In this document: positions 27,573-36,852 of the stretch, in pieces
How the letters are laid out: each line of letters starts with the position of its first letter
How positions within the stretch are numbered: the first letter of the stretch is position 1
NCBI RefSeq assembly: GCF_964253085.1
Contig: NZ_CAXUQH020000001.1
Coordinates: forward strand, 6,324,001 to 6,388,000
Direction of reading: 5' to 3'
Length of the DNA: 64,000 nucleotides
DNA from: Paenibacillus_E sp964253085
Lineage (GTDB): Bacteria > Bacillota > Bacilli > Paenibacillales > NBRC-103111
Program-made: the position numbers and the translations under genes
Notes under the pieces: model-generated
What the model was told of the DNA's origin: nothing
The model's input: only the letters and a program-made list of their open reading frames with translations
Database searches by the model: none

Positions 27573-29033
27573 CTAGTCTTGGTGCGCATGAATCAAATCC
27601 ATTTTCAGCTGCCACAAGGCAGTGCTCAAATTAACGCGATACACCTCAGGATTCAGCATCCGCAAATATTGCGGCCAAACAGTCTGCATTTGCTCAGCAT
27701 GGTAGTCGCGAATGCTCTCCAAGGTAGGAAGCTCATACACCAAGTTACCGCCTTCAAAAATCGGTTTCAACAGCGGAACCGCCTCATAATTCTCGATATA
27801 TTTGAACAGATACGGGTGGATGGGGTCGAATAACTTAATTCGCTGACCTTCCCGAATATCCACCTCATCCTGTAACGCCAAATAGTCAGCTTCCGCTTTG
27901 CCCGTCGCCAAGTTCATAATCCGGTAGGCTTCCTTGAAGCCAGGATTCGTCACCTTCTCCGGGTTGCCCGAAATCTTAATGACCGGCACGAGCGCTCCGT
28001 CCTTCTCTCGGGCAACAAGCTTATACACCCCGCCCAGCGCCGGCTGGTCGGCCGCTGTAATCAGCTGGGTGCCGATGCCCCAGCTGTCGATCTTAGCCCC
28101 CTGGGCTTTCAGCCCGGCGATGATGTGCTCATCCAAGTCATTGGATGCCACAATCTTCACCTCCGGAAAGCCCGCCTCATCCAGCATGCGCCGCGCCTGC
28201 TGGGATAGATACGCCAAATCGCCGCTGTCGAGGCGAATGGCGTTCAAGCGCTTGCCGCGGCTCGCGAGCTGCCGCGCCGTCGCAATGGCGTTCGGCACGC
28301 CGCTGCGCAGCGTGTCGTAGGTGTCCACGAGCAGCGTGACCTGCTCGGGCAGGGCCTCGGCATACGCACGGAAGGCGTCCTCTTCCGTGTCGTGGGCCTG
28401 CACCCACGCATGCGCGTGTGTGCCTTTGGTCGGGATGCCGAACAGCATTCCGGCTCTTAGGTTCGATGTCGCGTGGAACCCCGCGATATACGCGGCTCTA
28501 GCCCCCCAGATGGCGGCGTCAGCTTCTTGGGCGCGGCGTGTGCCGAACTCCAGCAGCACATCGTGCGGAGCAACGCCTTTCATGCGCGAGGCTTTGGTCG
28601 CGATGAGCGTCTGGAAGTTCACGAAGTTGAGAATCGCCGTCTCAACCAACTGCGCTTCGAATATGCTTCCAATAACCCGTACAAGCGGCACATTCGGGAA
28701 GACAAGCGTTCCCTCAGGTACGGCTTGGATATCGCCTTTGAACGTAAAGGCACGAAGCGCATCAAGGAACTCTTCCTTATAATTCTCCTCTTGCTCACGC
28801 AAATAAGCGATTTCTTCCTCACCAAAATGCAGATTTTGCACATAATGAATCACTCGCTCAAGCCCCGCGAAGACCGCATATCCCCCATCAAAAGGCAGCT
28901 TGCGGAAATACACCTCAAAGACTGCTCTCTCCGTATGCGTCCCCTGTAACCAATGGGCGTACATCATATTAATTTGGTATTTATCTGTGTGCAGCGTTAA
29001 GTTATTCATCCCATCCATCGTGTGCCAGCTCAT
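27573..29033 (-). CDS. pncB: Nicotinate phosphoribosyltransferase
   Basis: 486 aa from ATG 29033, with GGGGAGG 9 nt upstream. It converts nicotinate plus PRPP to nicotinate mononucleotide in NAD salvage. LTLHTDKYQINMMYAHWL at the N-terminus, the LEFGTRRAQ block with the conserved His/Arg neighbourhood, and IRLDSGDLAYLS identify the family. It follows the nicotinamidase-like gene by 53 nt on the same strand, so nicotinamide to nicotinate to NaMN is encoded together. The central segment (about 28150-28600) is markedly richer in G+C than the surroundings. Confidence 0.95.
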   Translation of the reverse strand: MSWHTMDGMNNLTLHTDKYQINMMYAHWLQGTHTERAVFEVYFRKLPFDGGYAVFAGLERVIHYVQNLHFGEEEIAYLREQEENYKEEFLDALRAFTFKGDIQAVPEGTLVFPNVPLVRVIGSIFEAQLVETAILNFVNFQTLIATKASRMKGVAPHDVLLEFGTRRAQEADAAIWGARAAYIAGFHATSNLRAGMLFGIPTKGTHAHAWVQAHDTEEDAFRAYAEALPEQVTLLVDTYDTLRSGVPNAIATARQLASRGKRLNAIRLDSGDLAYLSQQARRMLDEAGFPEVKIVASNDLDEHIIAGLKAQGAKIDSWGIGTQLITAADQPALGGVYKLVAREKDGALVPVIKISGNPEKVTNPGFKEAYRIMNLATGKAEADYLALQDEVDIREGQRIKLFDPIHPYLFKYIENYEAVPLLKPIFEGGNLVYELPTLESIRDYHAEQMQTVWPQYLRMLNPEVYRVNLSTALWQLKMDLIHAHQD

Positions 29034-29086
29034 CCCATTCATCCTCCCCATCATACATCAACTCATCTTCCACAATATTATTTCCC

Positions 29087-29635
29087 TTAATTTTTCCAAT
29101 CCCGAACAACTTTAGCCCCTAACGTCTTTTCAAAATGCCGCAATGCCCATGCATGGCCTTCCGCATCAAAACTGGCAACCGCATCCTCATGAATCACGAG
29201 GGAGAAACCTTTATTATACGCATCCACCGCTGTATGTAAGACACAAATATCTGTACACACACCCGCTAGATGAAGCTCCTGAATACCTCTAGCTCTAAGC
29301 TGCAGTTCAAGATCTGTTCCGCAGAATGCACTGTATCTCGTTTTGTCCATCCAATAGATGGCAGCTCTGTGAGCTTCATGCACTTCTTTGAGGCGACCAT
29401 AGAGCTCCCTCCCCGCCGTATCACGTATATTATGGGGTGGAAACAAGGTCGTCTCAGGATGGAAGGGATCTCCTTCCTCATGCAAATCTACAGCCATCAC
29501 AACCAAGTCCATCTCTGTAACAAAACTTTTGGTTAGCTCACACAGCCGAGCTTCTATGGCAATAGCTGGATCCCCGCAAGGCAGCTTGCCTACTACGAAA
29601 TCCACCGTATAATCAATAAGAATGAAGGCTTTCAT
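29087..29635 (-). CDS. pncA: Nicotinamidase-like cysteine hydrolase
   Basis: 182 aa, isochorismatase-fold hydrolase. The catalytic triad is visible: Asp8 in LIDYTVDFV, Lys in MDKTRYSAF and Cys in HLAGVCTDICVLHT. The metal site is probably formed by Asp and His residues in VDLHEEGDPFHPE. It should hydrolyse nicotinamide to nicotinate and ammonia; placement directly upstream of pncB supports this role over other isochorismatase-like activities. The ATG at 29635 has AAGGAG 8 nt upstream; two GTG codons precede it but lie too close to the site. Confidence 0.9.
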   Translation of the reverse strand: MKAFILIDYTVDFVVGKLPCGDPAIAIEARLCELTKSFVTEMDLVVMAVDLHEEGDPFHPETTLFPPHNIRDTAGRELYGRLKEVHEAHRAAIYWMDKTRYSAFCGTDLELQLRARGIQELHLAGVCTDICVLHTAVDAYNKGFSLVIHEDAVASFDAEGHAWALRHFEKTLGAKVVRDWKN

Positions 29636-29824
29636 GTTCACCACTCCTTATATTGTATATCTAATATTATTATAACGACTTTATCAATTAACAAAAAGAG
29701 AAGCCTAACTGTATATGCACAGCTGAGGCACGTTATCATACATGTGTGCTTCCACTTCATATTGTCAATTTGATAATTTCATCATGACATAATTAAATTC
29801 ATTTTACAACAGGCACTAGCAAAA

Positions 29825-30145
29825 TTATTGCGAATCTGGGTACAGATTGGCGTAATTAATGAGAATCGTCATAAAACCAAGCGCAACGAAGGAGAAGAAC
29901 GCCATAAATGAAAGGTGATACACATTTGGGAATACGATAAAAACAATACCACTCCCGACACAAACCCAGTTCTGCCACATATGCTTCCCCGTTTTCCCTA
30001 AAGCTAACATAGAACTTACGAATTGAAGACTTCCGAACAGTGCACAGGTGAAAAGCGCATTGGTTACATCTCCAAATCCAAACACCCAAGGAGTCATCAG
30101 AAACCAAAGACCCATGAGCGCTGACAAACTATTTTTGAGATACAT
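29825..30145 (-). CDS. SPW-repeat membrane protein
   Basis: 106 aa with four predicted membrane helices. The motif GLWFLMTPWVFGF matches the SPW repeat and a second degenerate repeat follows (GSGIVFIVFPNVYHL). The function of the family is unknown. The ATG at 30145 follows TAGGAGG. A cre-like site lies about 39 nt upstream, hinting at carbon-source control. It is separate from the neighbouring genes. Confidence 0.75.
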   Translation of the reverse strand: MYLKNSLSALMGLWFLMTPWVFGFGDVTNALFTCALFGSLQFVSSMLALGKTGKHMWQNWVCVGSGIVFIVFPNVYHLSFMAFFSFVALGFMTILINYANLYPDSQ

Positions 30146-30183
30146 ACCGATCACACCTCCTAAATGCGGGATATTCTAGTATA

Positions 30184-30197
30184 TGCAAACGCTTACA
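30184..30197. promoter_or_regulatory. Possible cre site (CcpA binding)
   Basis: TGCAAACGCTTACA matches the catabolite-responsive element TGWAANCGNTNWCA at all but one fixed position (C for W at position 3). It lies 39 nt before the SPW-repeat gene start. Confidence 0.45.
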
Positions 30198-30210
30198 ATA
30201 ACGTGTTAGT

Positions 30211-30256
30211 TGAAAAGCCTTCAGATCACCTGAATCGGCAACTGAAGGCTTATTTT
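30211..30256 (-). terminator. Terminator of the stalk-domain protein gene
   Basis: AAGCCTTCAG pairs with CTGAAGGCTT across a 17-nt loop. On the minus strand a T-rich tail follows. It lies 27 nt past the stop codon. Confidence 0.7.
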
Positions 30257-30282
30257 CACTCATGACACATGATTTTCCACCA

Positions 30283-31398
30283 TTATTGTTCGATATGAAT
30301 GCCTTTTGAATCAATTGCCACATCAGCCTTTAGAATGTCTGACACAAATTTAGTAGGCACATAAAGGGTATCGTTCAGAATGACCGGAGCCGCTCCTAGC
30401 GCAACTGGTGCCATTTTGGCAAAGAAATAGCTATCTTTCCCCACACTCACACTCGTCCACTGCGCACCTTTCGATAGTTCAGCAGCATACGTATCTTGAT
30501 TCCATTTCACATTGTAGCCCAAACCTTCTGCTACTTTACGGAAAGGAACAAGTGAAACGCCATCCTCATTCTGTTCGACGTCAACTGGTGCCAAATCCAC
30601 TTTCACTTTGTCGGTACCAGGCTGTGGAGTAGGATTCGGTTTAATGGTCACATCCTTAGACAAGATGAAGCGAAATTCTGGACTTCCAGCAACGCCAGCT
30701 GCAATCGCATATTTGGGGAACACAACAACCGCTGCCCCTTTTTCTACATAAAAACCTTGCTCCGAAGTGATTCCTTTAAATTGATCTTTAAAGAAATATT
30801 GCGGCTCCTCATTCATTTTGGCAATAACACCTGCATCGATCGTGGCCTTATAGTCTGCACCAAGCAGATCCTGTAACGTTACACGCTGAGCCGCTGCCGC
30901 ATTCAGTACATTATACGTATCCACTCTCGGCATGCCGGTGCCACCCGTTTCTCCGTACGTAGTAACAGTAAGGGAAACAACTCCTGAAGGATTTCCTGTG
31001 CCATCCGATTTCAATGTGTAGACAATCGTAAGGCCATAAGGACGATACGTATATCCCTTATCTTTGGCTGCTGCTGCAGCCTCCGCAGCATCCTTTTCCC
31101 AGCTTGCTAAATCTTTGTTCGCATGCGATAGAATAATGTCATTCAGTTCATCTTGATATTTCGTATCCAACATACCGGTCAACTGAGGTACTTTGATGTT
31201 CGTCGTTAAGTCTGTACTTTTGGATGTAAGCACCACTTCTTTAATGACAACTGGTACTGATGATGTAGGTGCTGAGATAGCTACAACGGTATCCGCTGAA
31301 GCAACGCTTGCAACTGGCAGTACCGAAGCACTCACACCTACCAAAACTGCACAACCAACAACACCCATTTTCAACATGTTCCACGGATTCTTTTTCAT
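30283..31398 (-). CDS. Secreted DUF4163/DUF3298-like protein with stalk domain
   Basis: 371 aa. A typical signal peptide (MKKNPWNMLKMGVVGCAVLV, cleavage after the VASA near residue 35) is followed by a PdaC/RsiV-like domain (about 45-265: two-part DUF4163 then DUF3298). The C-terminal 95 residues form a copper-amine-oxidase-type stalk domain (DGVSLVPFRKVAEGLGYNV). DUF3298 domains occur in anti-sigma factor RsiV, where they bind lysozyme, and in peptidoglycan deacetylase PdaC. A cell-envelope role is therefore likely, but there is no catalytic domain. The ATG follows AGAAGGAGTGAATAGGAA. The Ala-rich run at 105-112 is a local low-complexity stretch. Confidence 0.85.
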   Translation of the reverse strand: MKKNPWNMLKMGVVGCAVLVGVSASVLPVASVASADTVVAISAPTSSVPVVIKEVVLTSKSTDLTTNIKVPQLTGMLDTKYQDELNDIILSHANKDLASWEKDAAEAAAAAKDKGYTYRPYGLTIVYTLKSDGTGNPSGVVSLTVTTYGETGGTGMPRVDTYNVLNAAAAQRVTLQDLLGADYKATIDAGVIAKMNEEPQYFFKDQFKGITSEQGFYVEKGAAVVVFPKYAIAAGVAGSPEFRFILSKDVTIKPNPTPQPGTDKVKVDLAPVDVEQNEDGVSLVPFRKVAEGLGYNVKWNQDTYAAELSKGAQWTSVSVGKDSYFFAKMAPVALGAAPVILNDTLYVPTKFVSDILKADVAIDSKGIHIEQ

Positions 31399-31515
31399 TT
31401 CCTATTCACTCCTTCTGAGTTATCGTGTTTTTGTCACTTGTTTAACCTTCACGATAACTAGACGCACCAGCTTTAGGAAAAGTCTGACCGACACCATTTG
31501 TTCACAATTAAATTT

Positions 31516-31863
31516 TTATGTAAGACGGAAAGTACCTACCACTTGATTTAAATTTGTAGCAATTCCAGCAAGGTTTTTGGCTGACTCCGTAATTTCTTCG
31601 GCTGATGCCAGCTGTTCCTCGGTAACTGCAGCTACGGATTGCGCTGTACCTGAAGTTTGCTGTGCAACGAAGCCAACTTGAGCAACTGTAGCCGCTACTT
31701 CTTCCGAGCTAGCTGCCATCTGCTCTGCTGCTGCTGCTGTTTCTTGAATTTTACTCGCTACTTCTTGCGAGGCTTGTACGATTTGACCGAACGCTTTCTC
31801 GGCAAATTTGAACAAGTGTGTATACGTAACTGATCTGTTGGATATATCATAAATTGAAATCAT
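31516..31863 (-). pseudogene. 3' remnant of a methyl-accepting chemotaxis protein gene
   Basis: Residues from about 25 onward match only the last 90 residues of a chemoreceptor signalling domain (ASQEVASKIQETAAAAEQMA and AVTEEQLASAEEITESAKNL, ending VVGTFRLT). The hairpin tip, HAMP and sensor are missing. The first 20 or so codons are unrelated and there is no convincing ribosome site. The sensor kinase gene starting at 31938 occupies the place where the rest should be, so the receptor was probably cut by a rearrangement there. Confidence 0.75.
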
Positions 31864-31937
31864 TAAATATGTTCCACTCTAATCTTGATGAAACTATGAG
31901 ATTATCTAACAATTACATGGCTTTTTGGAGGAAAAAA

Positions 31938-34900
31938 ATGTCATCATCCTTGCGTTTTAAACTCGTCGCCTGGTTAGTCCTTATCACCTCGATCTCACTT
32001 GCGGTCGTAGGGATTACCAACTATACACTCTCTCGCAATAAGCTGTTACAGCAGATGAATGAGCAATCATTGACCTCCGTATCGAATTCTGCGCGAAACA
32101 TGTATGACTTCTTGTCCATCCGTTTAGCGGAGATTGAGCTCATTAGTCGGGTAAGTATTATGAAACAAGGCACACAAGCGGATCGTTTAAATTTCCTAGC
32201 CCATGAATTACAAGCGGATGGTAATCAATATTACAGCATGGGTATTGTTGATTTGGACGGTACCCTTCATTTTACTACGGGGAATACACTCTCCATTTCG
32301 AACGAGCCCCGATTCCAGGAAGCCCTGAAAGGGAAAAGCTATATTTCTGACCCCTATATAAGCAGAATAAGAGGCTTCTATGTGATCTCCATTACGGCTC
32401 CTATCTTTGACGATCAACATAAAGTGATTAGTATCGTCAATGCTTCACTCGAAGCTGCACCCTTGTTTCAAGAACATTTGCTTGCTCCGCTCGACAATGG
32501 AGAATTACTGATCATCAATCGAGATGGTCTCGCCCTCTATGCTACCGATGCACCTACCATTCTGAAGTTGAATATTTTCACCGAATATCCCGAACTTGGA
32601 CCTGCTTTTCAAAAGGCATTACGAGAAGGCAGCGGCTTTATTGACGAATCCTTTCTAACGGGTCACAAGACAAGGTGGTTCTATGCGCGAATCCCTCAAT
32701 TAGACTGGTTTCTCACCTATTCCATACCAATCAGGGCCATCGAAGCTCCCACAAGTCCTCTCCTTTGGTCAACTGTGGGGATCATTCTGATGACAGTACT
32801 TTCCATATTTTTCTTAATTCATCTCACTACGAATCATCTGATTATCAAAAGAATTAAACAAATCCTCCAAGTAACCGAGGCGGTTGCAGCCGGTAATTTC
32901 CACACGAAACCCATCGTATTTACAAGTAAAGACGAATTAGGTGCGCTTGCCCTATCAGTCAATGGCATGATGGAGAATATACGTGAGCTTTTCGAGCCCT
33001 TTGAAGCTTTCATTCGTCATAATCAATACGCCATGATCGTGATGGATCCGAACTTTATGATTAACCATCTCAACAGCAGAGCGACGCAGATGCTAGGGTA
33101 TTCTTTTGCAGACGTACACAAAATCACTTCTCCTTTAATCTGGTTAGATCAAAAACAACTGAATGAACGAGCAGCGCAGTATTCTGCTGAACTCGGCGAG
33201 ACAATTCCCGCAGACTGCACAACACTTGTCATTCGTTCCTTGCGTCATCTTAAAGAGGATTTAGAGTGGACCTGGTATCACAAAGACGGCACCCGGATCT
33301 ATGTGCAAACGAGTGTTAGCTGCATCACGCATCCGAATGGCGATTTAAAAGGATACGTCCTCATTGCACGTGATATCAGTGACATTAAGGCGAGTAATGA
33401 AACAAAAGAACGGCTGTTAACGATTGTTGAGAGTGCCCGAGACGCCATTCTCACCTTCGATCAAGCCGGTAACATCTTCTATATCAATCCCGCTGGCATC
33501 CATTCCATGGAATTAGCTGGGACAGATTATACACGTACACGTTTTCATGAGTTTGTTGAAATCTTGAATGACATTAATTTTGAGGAAGGGCTTCAAACGG
33601 CGATCCGAGATGGCTTCTGGGAATTCGAAGCGGAAGTCATAACCAAGAAACAACAACGTATCATCGCATCGCTTATCATCGTCCCTCACTTCCCTCTTGA
33701 TAATGGCGAGCTGTACTTCTCAGCGATAACGAGAGATATCACGGATCAAATCCATGCTAAGGAGCAGCTTATTCTAGCTAAACAAGAGGCGGATGATGCC
33801 AATTTGGCCAAAGGCGTATTCCTTGCCCGGATGAGCCATGAGATACGTACTCCGCTTAACGGGATCGTTGGACTTTCCCACCTGCTTGAGAAAACAGCAA
33901 TGACTGAACTTCAGACGGATTACATACGGAAAATCTCACGTTCCTCCCTCTCTCTTTCACATATCATCAACGATATTCTGGACTTTTCTAAACTGGAAGT
34001 AGATAAGCTCGTGATTGAACATCACCCTTTTCAGCTAGATGAGACCATTGAACGTGTGTGTGAAACGCTGAGTGTGCTGCTAGGTCATAAGCCTGTTGAT
34101 TTCATTTGTGATATACCTGAGGGAGTGCCTGGTGGACTGATCGGTGATTCTTTGCGGCTCTATCAGGTACTTCTGAATCTCTCCAGCAATGCGATTAAAT
34201 TCACGGAGCAAGGGACCGTCACACTTCGTGTTGGCGTAGATCAGATGCATGAGAATGAGGTAACTCTCCGATTCAGCGTCACAGATACGGGGATCGGCAT
34301 GGACGAGAAACAGTTGGCCAATTTATTCCAACCCTTTATCCAAGGTGACGAGGTGACGAGCCGCAAATACGGGGGAACGGGTCTTGGGCTTGTTATTTCC
34401 AAAAATATTATCGAAAATATGGGCGGCTCGATCTCCGTCACTAGCATGCAAGGTATAGGGAGCGAATTTCTGGTCACCCTTACCTTCACGCTCTACCTGC
34501 CAAGCAATATAGCAATCGTTCCCTTGCCGCTCGCTATGCTCGTCGTAGAAGATCATCCTACCCTTAATAGGGTGCTTGTCCAAAACCTGCAGTCCATGTG
34601 CAGCGATGCTGCGGGTGTGTATGCGTGGAAGGAAGCCCTTCAGGTCATTGATCACATCCCTCTTGACTTCCTTTTGCTCGATATGGAGGCAGATGATATG
34701 TATGGGGAGGATGTGTGGCTGACCATGCTGGCAGCTTGCCAGCAAAAGGGGATTAGAACGATTATTTACACTTCGTTATCAGGAAGAGATGCACTTGAAC
34801 AGCTTCCCACAGAAGCATCGCCAGATGCTGTTCTGGTCAAGCCGATCTCTCGAAGTCTCTTGTACAGGACGCTCGTTTCACTGCATGCTGAAAGGGAGAT

Positions 34901-35732
34901 CGCTCATACCCATTTGACAGATACCATTGCGCAAGACAGGGAGAAGGACTGGGCGCTCTTCCCTTTAAACAGCCTGAGTAATGATCCGCTCCGAATTCTG
35001 GTTGTGGAGGATAATGAAATTAACCAAACGGTGGCGCGTTCTCTTTTGGAAAGTATGATGAACTGTCACATTCAATTGGCTGGTAACGGTTTCGAGGCGC
35101 TGAACGATTTGGCAAATCATACCTATGATTTGATCCTCATGGATATTCACTTACCCGAGCTCGATGGGATCGAAACGACCAAGCGCATTCGTCTTGAACC
35201 GAAATGGGCACATATTCCGATCATTGCCTTAACAGCGGATTCAACGCTCGACAATCGGGTGGCCTGCATGGAGGCGGGGATGAGTGAAATGATCTCCAAG
35301 CCCATCATACCCGAACGGCTGAGAGCTGCTATTGAATCCACACTTCATCTACAAGTGGAGAATCAGACAACACCTGGACTCGATATCGAGGAAGCACTCC
35401 AACGCATGGGCGGAAAAACAGACATTTATCGTGAGATGCTCCGTAAATTTCAAGACCAAACCAACCCGCTTATGGTGCAATTGAAAGGTGACATCCACGC
35501 GGGCAACTTTGAGGAGGCCCTTCGTTTGCTTCATGGTATACGCGGTTCTTCTAGCAACCTTTCGGCTAATCGTGTATTTGCCGCGGCAAGCGAGTTGGAG
35601 GATTCTTTGAAGGAGCAAAAGAAGCTGCAAGCAGCGGAACGAGATCTCACTGGTGTGTTCCATTTGCTTCAAGCTTTAGAGCTCGAGCTGCAGTTTGTAT
35701 ATCAACTTATCCAAAAATTGCTGCTTGATTGA
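31938..35732 (+). CDS. Hybrid sensor histidine kinase / response regulator
   Basis: 1264 aa from ATG 31938, directly after TTGGAGGAAAAAA; the longer frame to 31854 is unlikely. In order: membrane helix (about 10-32), extracellular Cache-type sensor, second helix (about 280-302), HAMP, two PAS domains (about 345-490 and 490-615), HisKA with MSHEIRTPLNGIVG (phosphorylated His634), HATPase, a first receiver (about 868-985, Asp915 in LLLDMEADD), a second receiver (about 1018-1135, Asp1069 in LILMDIHLPELDG, Lys in MISKPI) and a C-terminal HPt domain (LLHGIRGSSSNL, His1199). The layout is that of a multistep phosphorelay of the BarA/EvgS type. The first receiver lacks the usual MPxMDG context and may be regulatory. 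No cognate output regulator is adjacent. Confidence 0.93.
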   Translation: MSSSLRFKLVAWLVLITSISLAVVGITNYTLSRNKLLQQMNEQSLTSVSNSARNMYDFLSIRLAEIELISRVSIMKQGTQADRLNFLAHELQADGNQYYSMGIVDLDGTLHFTTGNTLSISNEPRFQEALKGKSYISDPYISRIRGFYVISITAPIFDDQHKVISIVNASLEAAPLFQEHLLAPLDNGELLIINRDGLALYATDAPTILKLNIFTEYPELGPAFQKALREGSGFIDESFLTGHKTRWFYARIPQLDWFLTYSIPIRAIEAPTSPLLWSTVGIILMTVLSIFFLIHLTTNHLIIKRIKQILQVTEAVAAGNFHTKPIVFTSKDELGALALSVNGMMENIRELFEPFEAFIRHNQYAMIVMDPNFMINHLNSRATQMLGYSFADVHKITSPLIWLDQKQLNERAAQYSAELGETIPADCTTLVIRSLRHLKEDLEWTWYHKDGTRIYVQTSVSCITHPNGDLKGYVLIARDISDIKASNETKERLLTIVESARDAILTFDQAGNIFYINPAGIHSMELAGTDYTRTRFHEFVEILNDINFEEGLQTAIRDGFWEFEAEVITKKQQRIIASLIIVPHFPLDNGELYFSAITRDITDQIHAKEQLILAKQEADDANLAKGVFLARMSHEIRTPLNGIVGLSHLLEKTAMTELQTDYIRKISRSSLSLSHIINDILDFSKLEVDKLVIEHHPFQLDETIERVCETLSVLLGHKPVDFICDIPEGVPGGLIGDSLRLYQVLLNLSSNAIKFTEQGTVTLRVGVDQMHENEVTLRFSVTDTGIGMDEKQLANLFQPFIQGDEVTSRKYGGTGLGLVISKNIIENMGGSISVTSMQGIGSEFLVTLTFTLYLPSNIAIVPLPLAMLVVEDHPTLNRVLVQNLQSMCSDAAGVYAWKEALQVIDHIPLDFLLLDMEADDMYGEDVWLTMLAACQQKGIRTIIYTSLSGRDALEQLPTEASPDAVLVKPISRSLLYRTLVSLHAEREIAHTHLTDTIAQDREKDWALFPLNSLSNDPLRILVVEDNEINQTVARSLLESMMNCHIQLAGNGFEALNDLANHTYDLILMDIHLPELDGIETTKRIRLEPKWAHIPIIALTADSTLDNRVACMEAGMSEMISKPIIPERLRAAIESTLHLQVENQTTPGLDIEEALQRMGGKTDIYREMLRKFQDQTNPLMVQLKGDIHAGNFEEALRLLHGIRGSSSNLSANRVFAAASELEDSLKEQKKLQAAERDLTGVFHLLQALELELQFVYQLIQKLLLD

Positions 35733-35765
35733 AAAAAACATGAATTTATGTCACTATATGCGTAT

Positions 35766-35795
35766 ACTCCATCTTGATGGAGTGTGTCATTTTAT
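35766..35795 (+). terminator. Weak terminator after the sensor kinase
   Basis: ACTCCATC pairs with GATGGAGT around a tight loop (35766-35783), with a T-rich stretch soon after. It lies 34 nt past the stop and before the trhO ribosome site. Confidence 0.5.
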
Positions 35796-35815
35796 ACGTA
35801 TAGGTGGTTATTGTT

Positions 35816-36721
35816 ATGACTGAACATGGCGCTCCATACCGCATCTTGTTGTATTATAAATTCGTCGCCGTGGCTGATCACGAAGCATTGGCGCGCGAAC
35901 ATTTGGCTTATTGCAAAAAGCTCGGTGTAAAAGGACGCATTCTGATTGCTCCTGAGGGCATTAACGGCACCCTTTCTGGGACTGTAGAGCAAACGGAAGC
36001 CTACATGGCGATGATGAACCTCATGCCATTGTTTAAAGATATGGTTTACAAGATTGATGAGCATGAAGGACATGCCTTCAAGAAGCTATTTGTCCGTCCG
36101 AAAAAGGAGCTCGTCACCTTCCGTCTTGAAGAAGACGTGAATCCGAATGAGCTCACGGGAACGCATTTGAAGCCGAAGGAATTTTATGAGAAGCTCAAAA
36201 ATGAAGATGTCATCGTGCTCGATGGCCGTAATCACTATGAGTATGATATCGGTCATTTCCGTGGCGCCATTCGTCCTGAGGTCGAAACGACCAAGGAATT
36301 CCCTGAGTGGATTCGCAACAATCTGCAGGATTTCAAGGATAAGCCAATCCTTACCTACTGCACAGGCGGTATCCGTTGCGAGAAATTATCAGGCTTTCTT
36401 ATTAACGAAGGCTTCAAAGAGGTCTATCAATTGGACGGCGGAATCGTCACTTATGGCAAAGACGAAGACGTGCAAGGTCGCCTCTTTGACGGGAAATGCT
36501 ATGTGTTCGATGAGCGCATCTCCGTACCGATTAACCGCACAGATGAAGATATCGTTGTAGGCAAATGCTACCACTGCGGAACCGCAGAGGATCGCTATAT
36601 TAACTGTGCCAACGATCTCTGCCACTTGAAGCATATTTGCTGCGAAGCTTGTGAAGAGGAGCATGACAGCTTCTGTTCCAAAGAGTGCGAAGAGAAAACG
36701 TTAAGCACGTTGGAGGCTTAG
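35816..36721 (+). CDS. trhO: tRNA uridine(34) hydroxylase TrhO (rhodanese family)
   Basis: 301 aa (UPF0176/YbfQ family). TrhO uses oxygen to hydroxylate U34 of tRNA, giving 5-hydroxyuridine. An N-terminal acylphosphatase-like domain is followed by a rhodanese domain whose active-site loop TYCTGGIRCEKLS carries the conserved Cys. The C-terminal Cys-rich segment (CYHCGTAEDRYINC, then CEACEEEH and CSKEC) probably binds zinc and is typical of the Bacillus branch. The ATG at 35816 has TAGGTGG 9 nt upstream. It is monocistronic. Confidence 0.92.
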   Translation: MTEHGAPYRILLYYKFVAVADHEALAREHLAYCKKLGVKGRILIAPEGINGTLSGTVEQTEAYMAMMNLMPLFKDMVYKIDEHEGHAFKKLFVRPKKELVTFRLEEDVNPNELTGTHLKPKEFYEKLKNEDVIVLDGRNHYEYDIGHFRGAIRPEVETTKEFPEWIRNNLQDFKDKPILTYCTGGIRCEKLSGFLINEGFKEVYQLDGGIVTYGKDEDVQGRLFDGKCYVFDERISVPINRTDEDIVVGKCYHCGTAEDRYINCANDLCHLKHICCEACEEEHDSFCSKECEEKTLSTLEA

Positions 36722-36852
36722 GGTTGTTGTGTGCCTGGGTTGCCTGCTGCTGGTGGGGTGCAAGTCAGATCATAGCCCGGGCTGGTACAATTCTAGGCAT
36801 CATGAGGATTGGTGAGCAACTTCAGGCCCTTTTTTCGCAGCTCAGGCCGCGA

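Noticed and set aside
28321..28949. Long plus-strand frames opposite pncB
   Set aside because: They are a by-product of the G+C-rich patch in pncB; no start signals and no recognisable domain.
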